A stretch of 64,000 nucleotides of DNA. It comes from Rana temporaria (Eukaryota; Chordata; Amphibia; Anura; Ranidae). Positions 56,894 through 64,000 of this stretch are shown piece after piece. The position numbers were made by a program, and so were the translations under genes. Every line of letters begins with the position of its first letter. Positions within the stretch are counted from its first letter, which is position 1. A model generated the notes under the pieces. The model was not told the origin of the DNA and ran no database searches. It saw nothing but the letters and a program-made list of their open reading frames with translations. The stretch lies in the NCBI RefSeq assembly GCF_905171775.1, contig NC_053491.1, forward strand, positions 107,890,682-107,954,681. Reading direction: 5' to 3'.

Positions 56894-58506
56894 CAGTGCC
56901 TTGAAAAATTATTCATACCCCTTGGAAATCTTCCACATTTTGTTATGTTACAACCAAAAACGTAAATGTATTTTATTCTGATTTTATGTGATAGACCAAC
57001 ACAAAGTGGCACGTAATTGTAAAGTGGAAGGAAAATGATAAATAATTTTCCTTTTTTTTTTTACAAATAAATCTGTGAAAAGGGTGGCGTGCATTTGTAT
57101 TCAGCCCTCCTGAGTCAATACTTTGTAGAACCACCTTTCACTGCAATTACAGCTGCAAGACTTTTTGGGTATGTCTCTACCAGCTTTGCACATCTAAAGA
57201 GTGACATTGTTGCCCATTCTCCTTTGCAAAATAACTCAAGCTCTGTCAGATTGGATGGAGAGCATCTGTGAACAGCGATTTTCAAGTCTTGCCACAAATT
57301 GGATTTAGGTCTGGACTTTGACTGGGCCATTCTAACGCATGAATATGCTTTGATCTAAACCACGCTCTGGCTGTATGTTTATTGTCGTTGTCATGCTGGA
57401 ATGTGAACTTCTGCCCCAGCCTCAAGTCTTTTGTAGGTTCTAACAGGTTTCCTTCTGATTGTCCTGTATTTGGCTCCATCCATCTTCCCATCAACTCTGA
57501 CCAGCTTACTTGTTCCTGCTGAAGAAAAGCATCCCCACATTATGATGCAGCTGCTACATGTTTCACGGCAGAGATGGTGTTTTCATGGTTCAGGTGTTTT
57601 CAGGGTGATGTGCAGTGTTAGTTTTCCGCCACATATAGCGTTTTGCACTTAGTTACTTTTTGGTCTCATCTGACTAGAGCACCTTCTTCCACATGTTTGC
57701 TGTGTCCCCCATATGGCTTCTCGCAAACTGCAAACAGGACATCTTATGGCTTTCTTTCAACAATTGCTTTCTTCTTGCCACACTTCCATAAAGGCCAGAT
57801 TTGTGAAATGCACAACTAATAGTTGGCCTGTGGACAGATGCTCCAACCTGAGCTGTGGATCTCTGCAGCTCCTCCAGAGTTACAATGGGCCTCTTGGCTG
57901 CTTCTCTGATTAATGCTCTCCTGGCCCGGTCTGTCAGTTTAGGTGGCCATGTCTTGGTAGGTTTGCAGTTGTGCCATACAGTACCTTTTTTTGGATTATG
58001 GTTTGAACAGTGCTCTGTGAGATGTTCAAAGCTTGGGATATTTTTTGATAAACCTAACCCCACTTTAAACTACTCCACAACTTTATCCCTGACCTGTCTG
58101 GTGTGTTTATCGGCCTTCATGGTGCTGTTTGTTCACTTAGGTTCTCTAACAAACCTCAGAAGGCTTTACAGAACAGCTGCATTTATACTGAGATTAAATT
58201 ACACAAATATGGACTCTATTTACTAATTTAGTGACTTCTGAAGGCAATTGGTTCCACTAGATCCCAGTTAGGGGTATCAGAGTAAAGGGGATGAATACAA
58301 ATGCATGCCACACTTTTAAGGTATTTTTTTGTAAAAAAAAAAATATATTGAAAACCATTTATAATTTTCCTTACATTTCACAATTATGTGCCAATTTGTG
58401 TTTGGTCTATCACATAAAATCCCCAAAAAATACATTTACGTTTTTGTTTGTAACATGACAAAATGTGGAAAATTTCAAAGGGTATCAATACTTTTTCAAG
58501 GCACTG
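56894..58506 (-). mobile_element. Tc1-like transposon, full length, TA TSD
   Basis: CAGTGCCTTGAAAAATTATTC to CTTTTTCAAGGCACTG with TA on both sides (56892-56893, 58507-58508). The TIRs extend about 180 bp (ACATTTTGTTATGTTACAA / TTGTAACATGACAAAATGT). Length 1.61 kb is normal for Tc1. Inserted in CATAGTTA repeats of the CR1 tail. Confidence 0.92.
57115..58063 (-). pseudogene. Tc1-like DD34E transposase, full-length but frameshifted
   Basis: From 58063 on the minus strand: the second helix-turn-helix part 'AKRPIVTLEELQRSTAQVG', 'RPTISCAFHKSGLYG', 'RKQLLKESHKMSCLQFARSH', then (other frames) 'FQHDNDNKHTARAWFRSKHI' with the second catalytic Asp, 'LEWPSQSPDLNPI' (the Glu is replaced by 'CGK') and the C-terminus '...AVIAVKGGSTKY' at about 57118. 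At least three frame breaks (about 57670, 57490, 57300). Dead copy, but every part of the protein except the first residues is identifiable. Confidence 0.88.
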
Positions 58507-58520
58507 TACATAGTTACAGA

Positions 58521-59235
58521 GGGCCATATTCTCAAAGAATTACGCCGGCGTATCAGTAGATACGCCGACGTAAGTCCGAATCTAAGGCCTCGTATGTTTA
58601 AGTGTATTCTCAAACTGAGATACACTTAACCATGCCTAAGATACGACGGCCAGCGCCGTTGTATCTTAGGCTGCAATATCTACACTGACCGCTAGATGGC
58701 CTTTCCCAGTGCAGTCAGCGTAGAATATGCAAATGACGAGTTACGCGGATTCACGAACGTACGCTTGCCTGTCGTAGTGATTTTACGTCATTTCCGTAAG
58801 AGATACGCGGCATAAAGATAAACATGCCCCCTAGGTGGCGTACTCAATGTTAAGTATGGCCGTCGTTCCCGCGTTTCAATTTTAAAATTTTACGTTGTTT
58901 GCGTAAGTCGTCCGTGAATGGCGCTGGACGCCATTTACGTTAACATCAAAACAAATGATGTCTGTGCGACGTCATTTAGCGCAATGCACGTCGGATAATT
59001 TACCCGACGGAGCATGCGCAGTATGATCGGCGCGGGAGCGTGCCTAATTTAAATGATCCACGCCCCCTACCAGGATCATTTGAATTAGGAGGTCTTGCGC
59101 GGGTGGACTTTACGCGACGCCGCCGCAAGTTTACAGGTAAGTGGTTTGTGAATCAGCCACTTGCCCGTAAAACTTGCGGCGGAGTAACATAAAGGAGATA
59201 CGTTACGCCGCCGGAGATCTACGAGAATCTGGCCC
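58521..59235. mobile_element. GGGCC...GGCCC TIR element, copy 6
   Basis: GGGCCATATTCTCAAAG to GAGAATCTGGCCC. Left part has GCCGGCGTATCAG / TACGCCGACG, right part GCCGCAAGTTTACAGGTAAG / TTGCCCGTAAAACTTGCGGC. Lies in the CR1 terminal repeat; flanking triplets (AGA / ATA) do not match cleanly. Confidence 0.82.
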
Positions 59236-59600
59236 ATAGTTAGTCTGGTTGAAAAAGACACAAGTCCATCTAGTTCAACCAATAGAGGAAAAAAATACAA
59301 TCCTATATATACACAATCCTATACCCATAGTTGATCCAGAGGAAGGCAGAAAACCCCAGCAAAGCTTTATCCGATTTGCTCCAGCAGGGGAAAAATGTCT
59401 TCCTGATCCACCGAAAGGCAATCAGATATTCAACTTTACCTATAAATATTAGTATCCAATTATATTAGGTGTATCTAATAACTAATCCAGGCCTTTCTTA
59501 AAACACTCTACTGAGCTGCACAGAACCACCTTTTAAAAGAGTCTATTCCACATTTTCACAGCTCTTACTGTGAAGCAGTCTTTCCATAATTAGAGATTAC

Positions 59601-60304
59601 GGGCCAGATTCACATAGGTTAGCGGATCTTTAGATCCGCGTAACCTATGTGATTTAAGATCCGCCGGGGCAAGTTTTTGAGGCAAGTGGGTAATTCACAA
59701 AACACTTACCTCAAAACTTGCGGCGGCGGATCGTAATTCCCCCGGCGGAATTCAAATTCCGCGGCTAGGGGGAGTGTACTATTCAAATCAGGCGCGTCCC
59801 CACGCCGATCGAATAGCGTTTCCCAGCGTGCATTGTTCCAAATGACGTTGCAAGGACGTCATTGGTTTCGACGTTTACGTAAATTACGTCCATCCGTATT
59901 CGTGATCGACTTACGCAAACGACGTAAAAAATTCAAATTTCGTCGCGGGAACGACGGCCATACTTAACATTGGCTGTGCCTCATAGAAGCAGGAGTAACT
60001 ATACGCCGGGAAAACCCTTACGTAAACGACGTAAAATGACTGCGTCGGGCCCACGTACGTTCGTGAATTGGCGTATCTCGCTGATTTACATATCCTCGCC
60101 GTAAATCAGCGAGAACGCCCCCAGCGGCCATTTTAAAATTGCAGTTAAGATCCGACGGTGTAACACAGTTACACCTGTCGGATCTTAGGCATATCTATGC
60201 GTAACTGATTCTATGAATCAGTCGCATAGATACGACCGACGCAACCCTGAGATACGACGGTGTATCAGGAGATACACCGTCGTATCCCTATGTGAATCTG
60301 GCCC
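59601..60304. mobile_element. GGGCC...GGCCC TIR element, copy 7, TSD TAC
   Basis: GGGCCAGATTCACATAGG to CTATGTGAATCTGGCCC, flanked by TAC at 59598-59600 and 60305-60307. The CR1 3' UTR continues on both sides (AGAGATTAC / ATCTCTTTCCTCC), confirming the insertion. Reversed relative to copy 3. Confidence 0.9.
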
Positions 60305-60439
60305 TACATCTCTTTCCTCCAGACATAAAGAGTGCCCCCTTGTCCTCTGTGATGACCTTAAAGTGAATAACTTAACAGCAAGTCCGCTATATGAACCACT
60401 TATGTTTTTTTACATGTTGATTACCCCCCCCCCCCCCCA

Positions 60440-60669
60440 AATCGCCTCTTCTCAAGAGAGAATACATTTAGTTTGGCTAATCTTTTCTCAAAGTTGAGGT
60501 CCTCTATGGCTCTTATCGGTTTGGTTGCTCTTCTCTGCACTTTCTCCAGTTCCCCGATATTCTTTCTATGAACAGTTGCCCAAAACTGAACCACATATTC
60601 CAGATGAGGTCTTACTAATGATTTGTACAGGGGCTCCATTCCACAAAACATCCAAGCACAATTATTCAT
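60440..60669 (-). pseudogene. CR1-like LINE ORF2, C-terminal end
   Basis: Minus-strand frame with 'LYKSLVRPHLEYVVQFW', 'IGELEKVQRRATKPI' and 'EKRLAKLNVFSLEKRR', the thumb region and C-terminus of reverse transcriptases of CR1/Jockey-type LINEs. The frame then runs into a C-run on the plus strand (60424-60438). The first residues upstream of 'GMEPLYKS' look unrelated, so the copy is 5'-truncated or interrupted there. A reverse transcriptase fragment, no activity expected. Confidence 0.85.
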
Positions 60670-60869
60670 ATGGTTTATTGAACTCTAAATGAAGCAGGTA
60701 GATGTGGCATTCTGGGTCCCTGATGCAGATAACTCAAAGCACAAAGTTGTGTACAGTGCCGGCCCAAGACATTGTGCTGCCTGGGACCAAGAATGAAATG
60801 CTGCCCCCCCAGAAAAAAAATCACGCCAACCAAAAGGCCCCCACATTCATTATTTTATATCATGATAAC

Positions 60870-61475
60870 TAAAGGGGACCCGTCATGGCTCTATACATGT
60901 ATAAAGAAGTATAAAGAGGACCTTTCATTACTCTATACATGTATAGGAGTATAAAGAGGACCTGTCATTACTCTATACATGTATAGGAGTATAAAGAGGA
61001 CCTGTCATGGCTCTATACATGTATATAGAGGACCTGTCATTACTCTTTACATGTAAAGGAATATCAAGAGGACCTGCCATGGCTCTATAAATGTATATAG
61101 GACTATAAAGAGTACTTGACATGGCTCTATACATGTATAAAGGAGTATAACGAGGGCCTGTCATGGCTCTATAGATGTATAAAGAGAACCTGTCATGGCT
61201 CTATACATGTATAAAGAAGTATAAAGAGGACCTGTCATGGCTCTATACATGTATATAGAGGACCTGTCGAGACTCTTTACATGTAAAGGAATATAAAGAG
61301 GACCTGCCATGGCTCTATAAATGTATATAGGAGTATAAAGAGGACCTGTCATGGCTCTATACATGTATAAAGGAGTATAAAGAGGGCCTGTCATGGCTCT
61401 ATACATGCATATAGTCGTATAAAAGGACCTGCCATGGCTCTATACATGTATCCAGGAGTATAAAGGGACCTGTGA
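60870..61475. repeat. about 43-bp minisatellite, about 14 copies
   Basis: Unit GAGGACCTGTCATGGCTC-TATACATGTATA-AAGGAGTATAAA with shortened forms lacking the last part. Lies inside the hAT element. Unrelated in sequence to the arrays at 20414 and 46918. Confidence 0.92.
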
Positions 61476-61494
61476 ATTGTCGGCAGCCACAATG

Positions 61495-61745
61495 TCTTTT
61501 GCGCAAACTAATCAATGTACGCTAATTTTTTTTTTTTTTTGGTACCAAAAATATGTAGAAGAATACATATTGGCCTAAACTGAAGAAAATAGTTTATTTT
61601 TCTAAATTTGGGGGATATTTATTATAGCAAAAAGTTAAAAAATATATATATTTATAGCACAACAAATAAAAACCGCAGAGGTGATCAAATATCACCAAAA
61701 GAAAGCTCTATTTGTGGGAAAAAAAGGACATCAATTTTATTTGGG
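61495..61745. mobile_element. TTAACCACTT-family fragment inside the hAT element
   Basis: TTTGCGCAAACTAATCAATG, GAAGAATACATATTGGCC, ACCGCAGAGGTGATCAAAT and GAAAGCTCTATTTGTGGG are the AT-rich half of the family. Both ends of the family are missing. Confidence 0.75.
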
Positions 61746-61858
61746 TAGCGGAGCTGGCGGAACGGGCTGGTGGGCATCAGTATGCTGCCCCCCTAAAAGT
61801 GCTGCCTGGTACCCATGGTACCACCCGGTCCCATCATAGGGCCGGCCCTGGTTGTGTA

Positions 61859-62929
61859 CACCTATCCTTAGGTGCATAGTGCAGTATGTGTTGCAGCAGG
61901 TATTAAAATGAATAGCTACTGACCAAATGCTGGTTATTATGAGTCACTGAAAACTATATGGAGCAAATAGCTGAAAATTATAATGTAAAGTGGCAAGTTT
62001 AATTTTAGTAGATTTCATGAATCAGGGCTAATTTTACACAGACTCTTCAGTTAGATCCTAAAAAAAAATAAGCTGGAATGGTCTAGGAAGCCATAAGATA
62101 TGAATACTAACATTATGTATGCTCATGCAAATTCCAGCAAGATCAGGTCTATGATTACATTGTTAGTTGCCAGAAATAAACATAATTTCTTATTAATAGC
62201 GTTAGCACAATTCAACAAATCAGGAGCAGTCTGCATCTGTGAGCCAATTATCACTGGCTTTGATCTCCCCCCTGCATTCAGCAATCCTCGTTAGCCTTCT
62301 CCCAGACTGTGCAACGGCTTGTTAGCAAGGCCAGCCTGTGAGCTTCATAAGCTTCCTGTAGGGAACCTATTAATTAACACAATCAATTTTTTTCATTGAT
62401 AAGTGTCTGTGTGCTCTCTTTCCTATGTTTTAATTTAGAAGTTGGAAATGGCAAGTTGAAAAGTAATAACTATTTATGAAAGAATAAGCATTTTGGTAAA
62501 ACTCATTCATCATTTCACATTGTGAATTTATACACGATAAAGTCAAGGGGTAAAGATAAAAGTAAATATGATTTAAGCAATGAACATTATCAAGTGACAT
62601 TAGATATAACAAAGAACTTTTGCAAACGTTATTGTAATAATATAAAATTAGAGTTCTTGCTAGACAAACTACGCCTACCCTAATAAGCTAGCACCCCATA
62701 TTTATGCAGTGGCAGCAGAAAAACTCTTATCCACTACATACAATGATGCTTTCTAACGAGGAACTAACTATGCAAGGTATAAGAAAAATAAAAAGGTTAA
62801 TAAAAAAGAGCACACAAAGTACCTGCACCACTAATATTGGCATTGGCATGCCATTTTAAAGCATTAAAAATATATAATCTTCTGGTGCGGCGGGAGCTAT
62901 TATTGCTCATCATGTATACTCATCAAGAG
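61859..62929. other. spacer
   Basis: AT-rich, no coding frame or repeat recognised. Confidence 0.5.
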
Positions 62930-63071
62930 TGCTGACTATTTTATTTATTTATTATAGGTACTTATAAAGCACCAACCATTTACGCAGCACTTTACATATA
63001 TAATGTACATTCACATCAGTCCCTGCCTTCAAGGAGCTTACAATATAAGGTTCCTAACGCTCATTCATACA
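62930..63071 (+). mobile_element. retroposon (LINE/SINE) fragment
   Basis: (TATT)n then TATAGGTACTTATAAAGCAC, ACGCAGCACTTTACATATA, CAGTCCCTGCCTTCAAGGAG and CTTACAATATAAGG, wording shared by a widespread amphibian repeat. Interrupted at TA by the Tc1 element that follows. Confidence 0.55.
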
Positions 63072-63073
63072 TA

Positions 63074-63865
63074 CACTATATTACCGAAAGTATTGGGACA
63101 CCTGCCTTTACACGCACATTAACTTTTATGGCATCCCAGTCTTAGTCCGTAGGGTTCAATTCTGAGTTGGCCTACCCTTTGCAACTATAGCAGCTTCAAT
63201 TCTTATGAGAAGGCTGTCCACAAGGTTTAGGAGTGTGTCTTCCAGAGGCGCATTTGTGAGGTCAGGCACTGATGTTGAACGAGAAGGCCTGGCTCGCAGT
63301 CTCCACTCTAATTCGTCCCAAAGGTGTTCTATCGGGTTGAAGTCAGGATCCTGTGAAGGCCAGTCAAGTTCGTCCACCCCAAACTCAATCATCCATGTCT
63401 TTATGGACCTTGATTTGTCCACTGGTCCAAATCCTTTGGTGGAGGGGGGATTATGGTGTGGGCTTGTCTTTCAGCGGCTTGGCCCCTTAGTTCCAGTAAA
63501 GGGAACTGTTAAGGTGTCAGCATTTAAAGACATTTTGGACAATTTCATGCTCCCAACTTTATGGGAACAGTTTTGGGGTGGCCCTTCCTGTTACAACATG
63601 ACTGCGCACCAGTGCACATACAATGTCTATAAAGACATGGGTGAGCGAGTTTGGGGTGGAGGAACTTGACTGGCCTCTACAGCATCCTGACCTCAACCCA
63701 ATAGAACATCTTTGGGATGAATTAGACCAGAGACTGCAAGCCAGGCCTTCTTGTCCACATCAGTGCCTGACCTCACAAATGTGCTTCTGGAAGAATGGTC
63801 AAACATTCCGATTGACACACTCCTAAATCTTGTGGGCAGCCTTCCCAGAAGAGTTGAAGCTGTTA
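63074..63865. mobile_element. Tc1 fold-back derivative with coding TIRs
   Basis: Starts CACTATATTACCGAAAG after TA. The left arm (63074-63425) and the right arm (63620-63865) are inverted copies that both encode the C-terminus of a Tc1 transposase: minus strand 'ELDWPSQDPDFNPIEHLWDE', plus strand 'ELDWPLQHPDLNPIEHLWDE', each with the catalytic Glu. The middle has GGGGGGATTATGGTGTGGGC and CAACTTTATGGGAACAG. The catalytic Asp residues are absent, so it can move only in trans. The right tip is displaced by the MITE at 63864. Confidence 0.85.
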
Positions 63866-64000
63866 TGCCGCGTACACACGGTCTGAATTTCCATCAGAAA
63901 AAGTCAGATGCAAGCTTTTCATTGTATATTCCGACCGTTTGTATGCCCCATCTGACTTTTTCTGCCAGAATTTCCGACGGACTTAGATAGAGACCAGGTT
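63864..64000. mobile_element. GCCGCGTACACACGG MITE, cut by the window end
   Basis: TATGCCGCGTACACACGGTC matches the tips at 47930 and 9860. It breaks the Tc1 word GAAGCTGTTATAGC. Internal GTCAGA and TCTGACTTTTTC words start an inverted structure that continues past the window. Confidence 0.75.

Larger units (their letters stand above)
56887..60669 (-). mobile_element. CR1-like LINE, 3' part, cut by three insertions
   Basis: On the minus strand, ORF2 end (60669-60440), 3' UTR with GAGGACAAGGGGGCACTC and TGGACTTGTGTCTTTTTCAACC, and a terminal repeat CTATG/TAACTATG. Pieces: 60669-60305, 59600-59236, 58520-58507 and 56893-56887. Between them lie GGGCC elements (59601-60304, 58521-59235) and a Tc1 (56894-58506), the last two within the 3'-terminal CATAGTTA repeats. 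The retroelement is thus the oldest layer here. Confidence 0.8.
60754..61850. mobile_element. hAT element with exact 8-bp TSD and minisatellite
   Basis: CAGTGCCGGCCCAAGAC to AGGGCCGGCCCTG, flanked by GTTGTGTA at 60746-60753 and 61851-61858. GTGCTGCCTGGGACC (60775) and GTGCTGCCTGGTACC (61800) are in direct orientation inside the ends, unlike true TIRs. Contains the 43-bp array (60870-61475) and a piece of the TTAACCACTT family (61495-61745). No coding frame. 1,097 bp. Confidence 0.9.

Overview
The window looks like vertebrate nuclear DNA, most probably from an anuran amphibian of the true-frog type. It is AT-rich and non-operonic, and almost every interpretable segment is a transposable element. 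Several of these families (TTAACCACTT-ended elements, GGGCCAGATTCA-ended MITEs, Tc1 elements with CACTATATTACC ends, Penelope tails) I associate with frogs. That assignment rests on memory of repeat families, not on a search. I found no host protein-coding exon, tRNA, rRNA or CRISPR. All recognisable coding sequence belongs to decayed transposons.

Layout. 1-1031: 3' half of a hAT transposase (+). 1586-2320: a ~735-bp TIR element, the first of seven GGGCC...GGCCC copies. 3.6-4.8 kb: two hammerhead-like motifs, one in a 99-bp insert with a 13-bp target duplication, then a TTAA-family element. 6.5-8.3 kb: a Penelope-like element (-) with a GIY-YIG domain, interrupted by a MITE. 8.35-11.6 kb: MITEs inside MITEs. 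12.8-14.2 kb: a Tc1 element split by a TTAA MITE. 16.8-23.2 kb: a 6.4-kb hAT element with long terminal inverted repeats, inverted 141/146-bp subterminal arrays, a decayed BED-finger transposase (-) and a ~39-copy 46-bp minisatellite. 25.6-26.4 kb: a ~780-bp palindrome of two Penelope-like tails. 27.3-34.2 kb: TTAA, hAT and GGGCC elements. 35.09-36.19 kb: a solo LTR. 37.05-38.39 kb: a piggyBac transposase pseudogene. 38.7-50.5 kb: nested TTAA elements, a fold-back element and a hAT MITE carrying a minisatellite. 52.1-53.7 kb: a Penelope tail and a Tc1 relic in TA repeats. 55.4-55.9 kb: a 486-bp Penelope-like insertion with an exact 18-bp target duplication. 56.9-60.7 kb: a CR1-like LINE (-) cut by one Tc1 and two GGGCC elements. 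60.75-61.85 kb: another minisatellite-bearing hAT element. 63.07-63.87 kb: a Tc1 fold-back cut by a MITE that runs off the window.

Nothing here acts as a gene circuit; the value is stratigraphic. Insertions into recognisable hosts show target duplications (TTAA, 3 bp, 8 bp, TA, 13-18 bp), so families can be classed and events ordered. The observations I rank highest are the repeated hammerhead-like motif in Penelope-type tails, three unrelated hAT elements each carrying a private minisatellite, and the architecture of the 6.4-kb hAT element.
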